A stretch of DNA of 64,000 nt from Acidobacteriota bacterium (GTDB lineage Bacteria; Acidobacteriota; Terriglobia; Bryobacterales; UBA6623), in NCBI GenBank assembly GCA_016125275.1, contig WGMB01000015.1:1-64000 (forward strand), given 5' to 3'. The notes beneath the pieces are model-generated. The model was not told the DNA's origin. It ran no database searches and saw nothing but the letters and a program-made list of their open reading frames with translations. This document shows positions 25,909 to 34,646 of this stretch, piece after piece. Position numbers and translations under genes: made by a program. Numbering within the stretch: the stretch's first letter is position 1; the number at the start of each line of letters is the position of its first letter.

Positions 25909-26940
25909 TTATCGTAACGGATCTGTTTCCGCCGCAGAGGGGCCCTCGGCCGCCTCCACGTCCTCATCCGGACCGTCCTCGCCCCCCTCGTCGTCCGGGT
26001 CGTCGAACAGCAGCGGCCCATCCGGCTCCTCGTCGTCCAGCGTCACCGCATCCAAGGCGAAGCGGCGCTGGTCCAACGTCCGCATAAAGCCCGGCCGGTC
26101 GCGCCACTTCGGCTTCACCTTGACGAAAATCTCCAGGAAGACCTTGCGCTCGAAGCAGGCCTCCAGCGACTCCCGCGCCGCCGTCGCGATCCGCTTCATC
26201 ATTGCGCCGCCCTTGCCCAGCACGATCGCCTTCTGCCCCGCCCGCTCCACATACACCGTTGCGGCAATCCGCAACAGCCGCGGGTGCTCTTCCCAGCGCT
26301 CGATGGCCACGGTCGTCGCGTGCGGAACCTCTTCGTTGGTCTCGTGCAGAATCCGCTCGCGGATCAGCTCGGCGGCCAGAAACCGCTCCGGCTGATCGGT
26401 GATGAACTCCGGCGGATAGAACGGCGGCGACTCCGGCAGCCGCTCCAGCAGCAGCTTCACCAGCAGGTCCGTCTGCTCGCCGCTGAGCGCCGACAGCGGC
26501 ACGATCTCGGCGAAATCATGCAGCCCCTGATACTCCACGATCAGTCCCAGCAGCTCGCGCTTGTCCTTGAGCCGGTCGATCTTGTTCAGCGCCAGCAGCG
26601 TCGGCAGCCCCAGCGCCGCCGCCTTCTCGATCGCCGCCCGGTCGCCCCGGTCGGGCCGGCGGGTGGCGTCAACCACCACCAGCACGCAATGGCAGCCCTG
26701 CGCGGCGCGGTCGATCTCCCGCTGCATCCGCCGCCCCAGCTCGCGCTCGGCCAAGTGGATCCCCGGGCTGTCCACAAAGACGATCTGGCCTTCCGGCCGC
26801 GTCAGCACGCCTTGGATGGCGTCCCGCGTGGTCTGCGGCTTGGGGCTGGTGATCGAAACCTTCGAACCCACCAGCGTATTGAGCAGCGTCGACTTGCCGA
26901 CGTTGGGCCGGCCTAGAATCGTGACAAATCCTGACTTCAA
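25909..26940 (-). CDS. era: GTPase Era with acidic C-terminal extension
   Basis: 343 residues from TTG 26940, overlapping the CorC stop as TTGA. G1 GRPNVGKST, switch region SPKPQTTRD, G3 DSPG, G4 NKID, then a KH domain (GQKAIVLGKGGAMMKRIATAARESLE). Era binds the 3' end of 16S rRNA during small-subunit maturation. The usual protein ends soon after the KH domain (FVKVKPKWRDRPG). Here about 60 residues follow, mostly Asp/Glu (DDEEPDGPLLFDDPDDEGG), similar in nature to the IF-3 tail in this window. Confidence 0.95.
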   Translation of the reverse strand: MKSGFVTILGRPNVGKSTLLNTLVGSKVSITSPKPQTTRDAIQGVLTRPEGQIVFVDSPGIHLAERELGRRMQREIDRAAQGCHCVLVVVDATRRPDRGDRAAIEKAAALGLPTLLALNKIDRLKDKRELLGLIVEYQGLHDFAEIVPLSALSGEQTDLLVKLLLERLPESPPFYPPEFITDQPERFLAAELIRERILHETNEEVPHATTVAIERWEEHPRLLRIAATVYVERAGQKAIVLGKGGAMMKRIATAARESLEACFERKVFLEIFVKVKPKWRDRPGFMRTLDQRRFALDAVTLDDEEPDGPLLFDDPDDEGGEDGPDEDVEAAEGPSAAETDPLR

Positions 26941-28226
26941 GAAGCTCTCTCTTGGGGCCTCGCCGGAACCCCCTCGGCGTCTTGCGCCCGCCGCACCCGC
27001 AGCGACCGCACCCGGCGCTCGTCCGCGCTCAGCACCTCGATCTCGATGCCGTCCAGCCGCACCTTCGCGCCCGGATCGGGCACCTGCCCGAGTTGCTCGC
27101 AGACCAATCCTCCCAGTGTCGTCGATTCGGTGTCCTCATCGGGCCGAAATCCCACCAGCTCGGCCAGACGGTCCAAATCGAGATTGCCCGAGGCCACGAA
27201 CGAGCGGTCCGGGTACTCCACCACGTCCAGGTCCGGCTCGCTCTCGTCGCGAATCTCGCCGACGATCTCTTCCATCATGTCTTCCATCGTCACCAGGCCG
27301 GCCGTCTGCCCGTACTCGTCCACCACAATCGCCATCTGCGCGTTCTGCTGCTGCAGCTCCCGCATCAGCTCGTGGATCAGCTTCGTCTCCGGCACGAACG
27401 TCAGCGGCCGGCTCAGCTCCCGCGCCTTGGTCGTCTGCCGCCGCTCGCGGTCGATCTCCAGCGTGTCCCGGCTGTGGACGAAGCCGATGATGTTGTCGAT
27501 CGAGCCCTCGTAGATCGGAATCCGCGAGTACTCCTCGGCGATGTGCGCCTGCCGCACCTGCTCGATCGTCGAATCCGCCGGCAAGGCGGCGATCTCCGGC
27601 CGCGGCGTCATCACCTCGCGCACCGTCTTGTCGCCGAACTCCACCACGGACTGGATCAGTTGCCGATCCTCCTGCCCGATGAAGCCCTCTTCCTCGCCCA
27701 CGTCCAGAAACACCTGGATGTCCCCCGGCGAGCCGTTGGCCTCCGGCTTGGTCTCTTCGCCGCCCAGCTCGGCTACTGACTTGGCAAAGCCCGTCAGCAC
27801 CACCAGCGGCGCAATCGTCCAGGCCAGCGCCCGGGCCACGCCCACCAGGCTCCGCGCCCACTCGCCCGTCGTCCGGGTAATCAGCACCGACGGCAAAATG
27901 TGTCCGAACACCGCCAGCGCCGCAAACGTCATCAGTAGCGCCTCGGCCGCCGTGGCCAGGCTCAGCTCGTCGCTCGACACGATGCGGATCGACGCCACCG
28001 TCAGCACGATCAGAGCCCCCTGCTTGAGCATCGTGTAGCGCCGCACGCCCTCGGTCGGCTCCAGCTTCAGCCGAGGCTGCAGCACCTCCTCGAACACCGC
28101 GAACGCCCGCGCGCCCGGATGCGGCCGCAGCCGCAGCGACTCCACGTAGAGCTGGGTCAGAAAACCGGCCAGCGTGACCACGCCGCACAGCAACGCCGCG
28201 ACGAGGATCTCCAGCGCCAGGATCAT
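26937..28226 (-). CDS. CorC/HlyC-family CBS-domain membrane protein
   Basis: 429 residues from ATG 28226, overlapping the ybeY stop as ATGA. The N-terminal third has several hydrophobic segments (ILALEILVAALLCGVVTLAGF; ALAWTIAPLVVLTGFA) in the place of a CNNM/DUF21 transporter domain. Two CBS domains follow (VREVMTPRPEIAALPADSTIEQV; RPLTFVPETKLIHELMREL ... MAIVVDEYGQTAGLVTMEDMMEEIVGEI), then a CorC/HlyC domain (LDLDRLAELVGF). Related proteins export Mg2+/Co2+. Its place between ybeY and era matches the common ybeY-corC layout. Confidence 0.88.
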   Translation of the reverse strand: MILALEILVAALLCGVVTLAGFLTQLYVESLRLRPHPGARAFAVFEEVLQPRLKLEPTEGVRRYTMLKQGALIVLTVASIRIVSSDELSLATAAEALLMTFAALAVFGHILPSVLITRTTGEWARSLVGVARALAWTIAPLVVLTGFAKSVAELGGEETKPEANGSPGDIQVFLDVGEEEGFIGQEDRQLIQSVVEFGDKTVREVMTPRPEIAALPADSTIEQVRQAHIAEEYSRIPIYEGSIDNIIGFVHSRDTLEIDRERRQTTKARELSRPLTFVPETKLIHELMRELQQQNAQMAIVVDEYGQTAGLVTMEDMMEEIVGEIRDESEPDLDVVEYPDRSFVASGNLDLDRLAELVGFRPDEDTESTTLGGLVCEQLGQVPDPGAKVRLDGIEIEVLSADERRVRSLRVRRAQDAEGVPARPQERAS

Positions 28227-28711
28227 TGCGTCCTCTCGATCAGCCCCGCCGCCAGCCCCAGCTTGCGGCGCCAACGCTTCTCCTCGGCCGCCATCTCGCC
28301 CGAATCCATCTCGTGGTCCCAACCCAGCAAGTGCAGCAGCCCGTGCAGAATCAGCGTCTTGACCTCTTCCTCCACGGAATGGCCCAGCTCGGTGGCCTGC
28401 AATGCGGCGCGCTTGGCGGAGATCAGGATGTCGCCCAGCCGCTCGCCCTCGCCTCCCGGCCCGTCCTCGTCGTCCGGAAACGAGAGCACGTCGGTCGACT
28501 TCGCCAGTCCGCGAAACTGCCGGTTCGCCGTCCGCACCGCCTCGTCAGAGGCGATCAGGACCGCAAACTCCCGCCCTTTGGCGAGCTTGTCGTCGAGCTG
28601 CTCCAGGAACGCCCGGATGGCGGCGTCATCGACGGCCACGCGGCGTTGGCGGTTGCGATACCACCAACTAGGACCGTCAGTCTTGTCGGAATCCGTGGGG
28701 GGAGGTCTCAT
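28223..28711 (-). CDS. ybeY: Endoribonuclease YbeY
   Basis: 162 residues from ATG 28711, a start that overlaps the end of phoH by 35 bp; the true start is uncertain because no strong ribosome site is near. The zinc motif HGLLHLLGWDHE (HxxxHxxxxxH) and STDVLSFPDDE mark YbeY, a metal-dependent RNase needed for 16S rRNA 3' maturation and ribosome quality control. Flanked by phoH and corC as in many bacteria. Confidence 0.93.
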   Translation of the reverse strand: MRPPPTDSDKTDGPSWWYRNRQRRVAVDDAAIRAFLEQLDDKLAKGREFAVLIASDEAVRTANRQFRGLAKSTDVLSFPDDEDGPGGEGERLGDILISAKRAALQATELGHSVEEEVKTLILHGLLHLLGWDHEMDSGEMAAEEKRWRRKLGLAAGLIERTQ

Positions 28712-29732
28712 TCGCGAAAGCGTCGGAACCGGACGGCTCCTCCGGCTCCGGCGTGTAGTCGGCCTGCACCGGCGTCGGGAAGAGCGTTTTCTGATTATAT
28801 CGGTCGTAAGCGCGAACAATTCGCTGGACCAAGTCGTGGCGCACCACGTCCTTGTCGGTAAAGTACACGAACGACAAGCCCGGCACGCCGTGCAGCACGT
28901 CGATCGCGTCGAGCAGGCCGCTGCGCCGCCCGCTGGGCAGGTCGATCTGCGTCGCGTCGCCCGTCACCACGGCCTTGGAGCCGAAGCCCAGCCGCGTCAG
29001 GAACATCTTCATCTGCTCCGCCGTCGCGTTCTGCGCCTCGTCCAGAATGATGAAGCTCTCGTTGAGCGACCGCCCGCGCATGAAGGCCAGCGGCGCGATC
29101 TCGATCACGTTGCGCTCCACCAGCTTCTCCACCCGCTCGGCGTCGAGCATGTCGTAGAGAGCGTCGTACAGCGGACGCAGATACGGGTCCACCTTCTGCT
29201 GCAGCGTCCCGGGCAAAAAGCCCAGCCGCTCGCCGGCTTCCACCGCCGGCCGCGCCAGGATGATGCGCTGCACCTGCTTCGAAAGCAGTGCGTTCACCGC
29301 CTGCGCCACCGCCAAATAGGTCTTGCCCGTACCGGCCGGGCCGATCCCGAAAACCAGATCGCAGCGCTCCATCGCCTCGAAGTAGCGCATCTGGTTCAGG
29401 CTGCGCGGCGCGATCGCCTTGCGGCCCACGAGCCGCTGCCGGCTGGTCAGCACCAGATTCCGGAAGTTGACCTGGCCGTCCTCGGCCGCCACCGTCAGAA
29501 AGCCCTTCACGTCGCCGTTGCTGAGCCGGTGCCCTTCCCGCACCAGACTCTCGTAGTCGGCGATGATGTCCTGCACCCGCCGCACCGATTCCGGCTGGCC
29601 GGTGATCTCCAGACTGTCAGGCAGAACGTGGGTGCGGACCCCCAACGAGGACTCGAGAATCTGTATGTTCTCGTCGTGCGTCCCAAAGAACGCTTCGATT
29701 CCGTGGGAAAAGTTGACCTGGGCTGTCGTCAA
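28677..29732 (-). CDS. phoH: PhoH-family ATPase
   Basis: 351 residues, apparently from TTG 29732; GAGGAG lies 13 nt upstream, which is rather far. The N-terminal KH-like segment (HVLPDSLEITGQPESVRRVQDI) precedes a RecA-like ATPase: GPAGTGKTYLAV, then FIILDEAQN (Walker B), and VVTGDATQIDLP. PhoH-like proteins act with YbeY in RNA metabolism. It heads the operon phoH-ybeY-corC-era-BON. Confidence 0.92.
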   Translation of the reverse strand: MTTAQVNFSHGIEAFFGTHDENIQILESSLGVRTHVLPDSLEITGQPESVRRVQDIIADYESLVREGHRLSNGDVKGFLTVAAEDGQVNFRNLVLTSRQRLVGRKAIAPRSLNQMRYFEAMERCDLVFGIGPAGTGKTYLAVAQAVNALLSKQVQRIILARPAVEAGERLGFLPGTLQQKVDPYLRPLYDALYDMLDAERVEKLVERNVIEIAPLAFMRGRSLNESFIILDEAQNATAEQMKMFLTRLGFGSKAVVTGDATQIDLPSGRRSGLLDAIDVLHGVPGLSFVYFTDKDVVRHDLVQRIVRAYDRYNQKTLFPTPVQADYTPEPEEPSGSDAFANETSPHGFRQD

Positions 29733-29883
29733 AGCCTTGGCTTGGCTCCTCGCATGGGGCTGAATTTGAACCGACTATAGCCCAGCCTCGGAACCAAGTC
29801 AATCCATCCAACAGCCCTGTTTCGAAGGGGTTTCAATGTCTCTTTTCGCTCATTGACGGGCGTCTTGCGCCCCTGCCGTCAGC

Positions 29884-32800
29884 CTACCACCGGTCCGCCG
29901 CCGGCGCCGCCTTGCCGTTGCGCGTCCGCTTCTTGCGCTTCTGCTCGATCAGCTCCTCCAGGCTCAGCACCAGCCGCCGCGCCCGGTCCAGCAGGTCCTC
30001 TGAAATCGGGCCGGACACCTTGCGCAGCTCCCCGAAGGCCGCCACCGCATACCGCCGCGCCTCGCCCAGCCGCCCCACGTCCCGCAGCGCAATCGCCAGG
30101 TTGAAGCGCGTCTTGGCCGCCCCGAACGTGTTGCCTTGGAGCTGGTCGAAGCGGATCGCCTCGCGATAGTGCGGCAAAGCCCGGTCGATGTCTCCCATCG
30201 AGTACGAAGCGTGCCCGTACTGCAGGTTGTGGCTCGCCAGGCTGGCGAAGTCGTCGGCGGCGTCGTGCTCCACCGCCCGCAGGTAGTACTGCCGGGCGTC
30301 GGTCAAGTGCCGGATCAGCTCCGACTCGGGCCGGTCCGTGGCGCGCGCCGTGCGGAACCGTTCCCAGGCCACCAGCCCCAGCGCCGCCAAAAAGCGCGCT
30401 CGCTCGGGCGCGTGCGGCGGCAGCGTTTCCGCGCCCCGCCGCAGCCAGCGCTCGGCGCGCGCCAAGTCCCGTATGCCCCGAATCTCCGTGTAGTTCGCGC
30501 CCAGCTCGTAGCACCAGTCCGAAGCCTTCTGCGCGTCGCCCAGCCGCTCGGCCAGCTCCACGGCTTCGTTCTCCACCTTGTACAGCGGCCGCGAGTCGTT
30601 GCGCGCGATGGCGCTGGTCCGGAACAGCGAGTCCGCCAAGTGCCGCACGGCCCGCAACTGCACCGCGTCGAGCTCTTCCACCGGCCGCTGGAGATAGGCC
30701 TCCACCTGCGCCCGGTCCCAGCTCATCGCCGCCTTCTGCAGTTCTCCGGCCCAACTGAAGACCTGCTGCTTCATCGCCAGTTGGATGCGCTGCTCGATCA
30801 CCGCCCGCCAAAAGGTGTCGCGCTTGGGCAGCGGCCCGCGCGTGGCAGGGTCCAGGCAGTAAGGCGCCAGCTCCTCGGTCAGGTCCTGCCACACGCTCGT
30901 CCGGCCGGCGACCAGGTACAGCGCGCCCAGTCCCCGCACCGGCCCCACGATCTCGTTCCACCAGCCCCTCTCGCGCGCCGCCCGGCAGGCCTGCCGCAGG
31001 TTGCTCTCGTTCCACTGCAACTGCGGCGGAACGTCCTCCTCATCCGCCTCCACGGCGTCGGCGACGGCATGACCGAACTCGCCCAGGGCCCCCACGAAGG
31101 CCCTCGTCGTGCGCTCCTCGCCCGCCGTCGCCGCCTTCTGCTCGGCCGGTTCGTCCTCCACGGCCAAGTCCACCTCGCTGGCGTCCTTCTCCAGCGTCTG
31201 CAAGTCGCTCGTCCGCAGCGCTCGGGCGATCACCCCCGTCGGCAGGGCCTTCGAGGCCGCCCCCAACCGGTCGCTGATGCTCCTCCCGCTCGCCGAGCGG
31301 CGTCCGCTCAGCCCCGACGAGGCGCCCAACGACGGCCGCACCGTCACCGGAAACCGCCGCTCGAACAGCGCCCGCAGCGGCTCCTCCGCACACGGCTCCA
31401 CCCGATACACGCCGCTCGCCAGAGACCCCAGCAGGCCGAAATCCCTCGCCCGGTCCAGCGGCGACTCCTCCTCTCTCGACCCCAACCGCTCGATCTGCGG
31501 CTGCAGCTCCCGCAGAGCCCACGGCTGCGGCGACGACGTCATCCGCGCCAGCAGCTTCACGTCGACCGTCGTGCGGAACAGGTGCAGCAGCGCCAGCACG
31601 TCCTGCTCGGCGTCGCTGAAGCCGTTGAACAGCACGTAGCTCAGCGCCGCCGTCGCCGGGTCCTCGGCCGCGTCGCCGCCCACCAGCGCGCCGCCGGTCT
31701 CGAACACCCGCCGCGCCAGCTCCTCGAGCTGCTCCTTCGAGCGAAGCCCCTCGTGCAGGGCTTCGCGCACCAGCAGCCGCGTCACCAAGGGGTTGCCGCG
31801 GCCGAACGAGACGATCGGGTCCCACTGCTCCAGCCCCGCCGTCGGCGCACCGCACTCGGTCAGTACCGAACGCACCAGTTGCAGCCGTTCCCGTGCGCTC
31901 CACTCGCCCGTGCGCAACCTCTGCACGCGTTTGCCCAGCCACTCTTCCTCACGCCGCGAAAGCAGCAGAAAACGCCCCTGCGTTTCCGTCACCGATTCCA
32001 GAAATTCCTTCAGCAGCTCCTTCTGCTCGAAGCTCCAAGGGTCCAAGCCGGACCCCTCCGGCCCCTCCACGGTCTCGAGCCCGTCCCAAATCCACAGCAC
32101 CGGAATCTGGTTCAGGATGTACAGCGCCGTATCCAGCCGCTCTTCCGGCTGCATCCGCTCCCACTGCAGCCCGTTGCTCTCCAGCGCCTCCTCGAAGTGG
32201 GCGGCGAGTTGGTCCAGCAGCGACACCAGCGAGCGGTGCAGGTGCAGGGAGCTGTACAGCACCGGGCCCCCCAGCCCGCCCGAGCCCGTCAGCCACACCG
32301 CGAAGCCCGACGCCGCCGAGGTCTTGCCGCTGCCCTGCGGTCCGTGCAGCAACACCGTGGAGTTGCTCTGGAACATCCGGTCCAGGTCCGCTTCGAGGTC
32401 CGCCCGCCGCACCTGCCCGGGCTGCTCCGGGTCCGGCATCAGCGGGTCCAGCGGCGGCCGCTCCCGCTCCACATAGGGCTTCTCGAAGCGCTGGCCTTCC
32501 AGCGGGCTCAGCGGCTGGAACGGGACCGTTTCGTGGACGATCGGCTCGCACCAGTCCACCCGCCGCACCGCGTCGAAGGCGATCGAGCGCTGGGCGTCGC
32601 GTTGCGCCTTCCGCCGCGCCGCCGTCGCCGCCGAGCCCACCGTGCGCCCCTCGCCGAGCTCGGCGTAGAACGTCTCGAACCACCCCGCCACCGCCGACGG
32701 GTCCAGGCAATAGGGCGACTCCACCACCGCCGCCACGCCGAACGCGCTGAGCTCGTCGGCCAGCCGGTGAAATCCTTCCTGAATCTCCGCCCGCCGCTTG

Positions 32801-33735
32801 GCCGCTGCGTTCGCGGACGTCTCCCGCAGCTCGCAACAGTTCGACAACACCAGGATCGGCGTCCGCGCCTCGCCCAGCGCCTCCGCCAGCGCCGTCGAAT
32901 CCACCAGCCGCAGCCGTGAGCTGTCTTGCGCGTGGTGCAGCGCCAGGTAGCCGGCCACGCCCGCCGGGGCCGCGTTCTGGGCGTACCGCGGCTGCGGCGT
33001 CTCCTCTTGCTCCTCCGCGCTCAGGTCCGCCGCCAGCGCCACGCCGTCAAAATGCACCACGTGGTACGGCTCGCCGAAGGCCTCGGCCTCCAGCAGCGTG
33101 CTGGTGAGCTTGCCGAAGGTCGGCGGACGCAGGATCTCCCACTCCACCTGCCGCGCCGAAAGCCGCCGGGCCAATTCTTGAAAATCCGGCCGGAACGCGA
33201 TGTCGCCCAGGCGGCTGGGCCGGCAGATCACCGCCAGCACCCTCAGCCGCCGCGCCTTGTCCGGCTTGAACAGCGCTTCGCCCGGCGTGAACGCCGCCCG
33301 CCGCACGAAGCTCTCGCACTCCGCCGCCAGCCAGCGCCGCGACGAGCGCTCCCGCAGCAGCTCCCAGGGAAGGTCCTCGCTTCCCTCGGCCGGCGGGCTG
33401 ATGATCTCCACCCGAGCGTCGGCCAGGCGCGCCGAAACCTTCTCCCACAGCGCCGCCGCGGCCGGCGTGGCGAACGCCGCCTCGAACAGCCCCTCGCCGA
33501 TCTTCTCCAGCCGTCTCTCGGTGTAAGTCGCTACGTCCCGGGCCTCGCCCGCCGGATAGTCCAGGTAGTCTTCCCAGTACCACCGGATGTGTTCCCTGTC
33601 TTCGGCGGAAACCTCGAAATCCAGCTCGACGGAGCAGTCTGCGGCGACCTCGCCCTCAGTGAGCAAGACCAGACGCAACGAGCCTGTCCGCGCGGATGCG
33701 CGAACGTGTTCCAACCGCAGCGTCAACTCGGCCAC
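29884..33735 (-). CDS. CHAT-domain protease fused to STAND NTPase and TPR array
   Basis: 1283 residues. The N-terminal module (WYWEDYLDYP, about 52-61) leads the caspase-like CHAT domain, in which His in PYHVVHFDG (225/228) and Cys in LVLSNCCEL (300/301) fit the His-Cys dyad. A STAND-type NTPase follows: P-loop LLHGPQGSGKTSA (464-473), Walker B PVLWIWDGLE (about 545-554) and LLLSRREEEWL as sensor. The last third is helical with TPR-like repeats (LASHNLQYGHASYSMGDIDRALPHYREAI). This trigger-switch-receptor order suggests a protease activated by ligand sensing, as in bacterial immune or cell-death proteins. A signalling role unrelated to defence is possible. GTG start with no good ribosome site. 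Confidence 0.85.
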   Translation of the reverse strand: MAELTLRLEHVRASARTGSLRLVLLTEGEVAADCSVELDFEVSAEDREHIRWYWEDYLDYPAGEARDVATYTERRLEKIGEGLFEAAFATPAAAALWEKVSARLADARVEIISPPAEGSEDLPWELLRERSSRRWLAAECESFVRRAAFTPGEALFKPDKARRLRVLAVICRPSRLGDIAFRPDFQELARRLSARQVEWEILRPPTFGKLTSTLLEAEAFGEPYHVVHFDGVALAADLSAEEQEETPQPRYAQNAAPAGVAGYLALHHAQDSSRLRLVDSTALAEALGEARTPILVLSNCCELRETSANAAAKRRAEIQEGFHRLADELSAFGVAAVVESPYCLDPSAVAGWFETFYAELGEGRTVGSAATAARRKAQRDAQRSIAFDAVRRVDWCEPIVHETVPFQPLSPLEGQRFEKPYVERERPPLDPLMPDPEQPGQVRRADLEADLDRMFQSNSTVLLHGPQGSGKTSAASGFAVWLTGSGGLGGPVLYSSLHLHRSLVSLLDQLAAHFEEALESNGLQWERMQPEERLDTALYILNQIPVLWIWDGLETVEGPEGSGLDPWSFEQKELLKEFLESVTETQGRFLLLSRREEEWLGKRVQRLRTGEWSARERLQLVRSVLTECGAPTAGLEQWDPIVSFGRGNPLVTRLLVREALHEGLRSKEQLEELARRVFETGGALVGGDAAEDPATAALSYVLFNGFSDAEQDVLALLHLFRTTVDVKLLARMTSSPQPWALRELQPQIERLGSREEESPLDRARDFGLLGSLASGVYRVEPCAEEPLRALFERRFPVTVRPSLGASSGLSGRRSASGRSISDRLGAASKALPTGVIARALRTSDLQTLEKDASEVDLAVEDEPAEQKAATAGEERTTRAFVGALGEFGHAVADAVEADEEDVPPQLQWNESNLRQACRAARERGWWNEIVGPVRGLGALYLVAGRTSVWQDLTEELAPYCLDPATRGPLPKRDTFWRAVIEQRIQLAMKQQVFSWAGELQKAAMSWDRAQVEAYLQRPVEELDAVQLRAVRHLADSLFRTSAIARNDSRPLYKVENEAVELAERLGDAQKASDWCYELGANYTEIRGIRDLARAERWLRRGAETLPPHAPERARFLAALGLVAWERFRTARATDRPESELIRHLTDARQYYLRAVEHDAADDFASLASHNLQYGHASYSMGDIDRALPHYREAIRFDQLQGNTFGAAKTRFNLAIALRDVGRLGEARRYAVAAFGELRKVSGPISEDLLDRARRLVLSLEELIEQKRKKRTRNGKAAPAADRW

Positions 33736-33842
33736 CGGACTCTACCGTACAGCGGGCCAGTACTACAGCCCCATACGGAATTCTTCTGGGTGGGGTCGGG
33801 AATAGCATCTACGACCGGGAAAAGCCCTAGCCCTCGGCGGGA

Positions 33843-34550
33843 CTAGCGGCCCACGGCGCGAACGCGGTCCAACGGCGTCGGGGCCAACGCCACAGCGTGA
33901 TCCCGATCCTGCTCCAGCTCGCCGCAATGCGCCCGCAGCCCGGCATACGACCGCACGGCCACACAGCGCCGCCGGATGTCGATGCAGCCCGCCCTTTGCA
34001 GGCGGTTCAGAGCGCTCGACGTCGTCTCACGGGTCGCCCCGATCAGCCCGGCCAGGTCCTTCTGGGACAGGCGCAGCTCCACGCATTCGGCCAGCTCGTC
34101 CTGCGTCCAACGCAGCAGCAGCCGGGCGATGCGCTGCTCCACTTCCAGAAAGCTCACCCACTGGAGCTGTTCCTCGAGCCGGCGCACCCGTTTTTGCAAC
34201 AGATCCGCAAAACCCGTCCAGAATTCCGGCGTCTCCTCCGCAAACCGCACCGCGGCCCGCGTCGGAACCATCGTGATGGCCGACCGTTCGAGCACTTCGG
34301 CCGACGCCGAACGCACGTCGCCGCCCACCAGACCTTCTTCGCCGAAAATCTCTCCCGGCTCCACGATCTGGAACAGGCAATGCTTGCCGCCGGGTCCGTG
34401 GACCCACGTCTTCACCCGTCCCTCGCGCAAGATCAGGACCCTGTCAGCCGGGTCCCCGGCTTCGTAAAGCTCGGTTCCCCGCCCCAGGTTTCCCAGATGA
34501 ACAGCTTCATCGAGCTGCGCCAATTGGGAGCCGGCGGACGGGACCGACAT
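33843..34550 (-). CDS. Crp/Fnr-family transcription regulator
   Basis: 235 residues from ATG 34550 (a TTG at 34601 would add 17). The cyclic-nucleotide-binding beta-roll is seen in GTELYEAGDPADRVLILREGRVKTW and GEIFGEEGLVGGDVRSASAEV, where Glu and Arg-Ser match the ligand pocket of CRP. The winged helix has RLSQKDLAGLIGATRETTSSALNRLQ as recognition helix. It lies between tyrA and the CHAT gene, all on the minus strand; about 107 bp separates it from the CHAT start, so it might control that gene, but no operator is evident. Confidence 0.9.
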   Translation of the reverse strand: MSVPSAGSQLAQLDEAVHLGNLGRGTELYEAGDPADRVLILREGRVKTWVHGPGGKHCLFQIVEPGEIFGEEGLVGGDVRSASAEVLERSAITMVPTRAAVRFAEETPEFWTGFADLLQKRVRRLEEQLQWVSFLEVEQRIARLLLRWTQDELAECVELRLSQKDLAGLIGATRETTSSALNRLQRAGCIDIRRRCVAVRSYAGLRAHCGELEQDRDHAVALAPTPLDRVRAVGR

Positions 34551-34610
34551 CCGTGGAATCAGTGTTGCAGTCGTCAATTCAGACCCGAATGCCTCAATCA
34601 AGGCGGGGAC

Positions 34611-34640
34611 AGAATATCAAAAATTCCGCCCAGGTCCCAA
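34611..34640 (-). promoter_or_regulatory. Sigma-70-like promoter of the Crp/Fnr gene
   Basis: On the minus strand TTGGGA, 18-bp spacer, TATTCT, in an AT-rich pocket just after tyrA. The predicted start point is some 55-60 nt before ATG 34550. Confidence 0.5.
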
Positions 34641-34646
34641 GAAATA

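Noticed and set aside
30136-32919. 927-residue plus-strand ORF
   Set aside because: Antisense to the CHAT gene; Arg/Gln/His/Leu-rich shadow composition.
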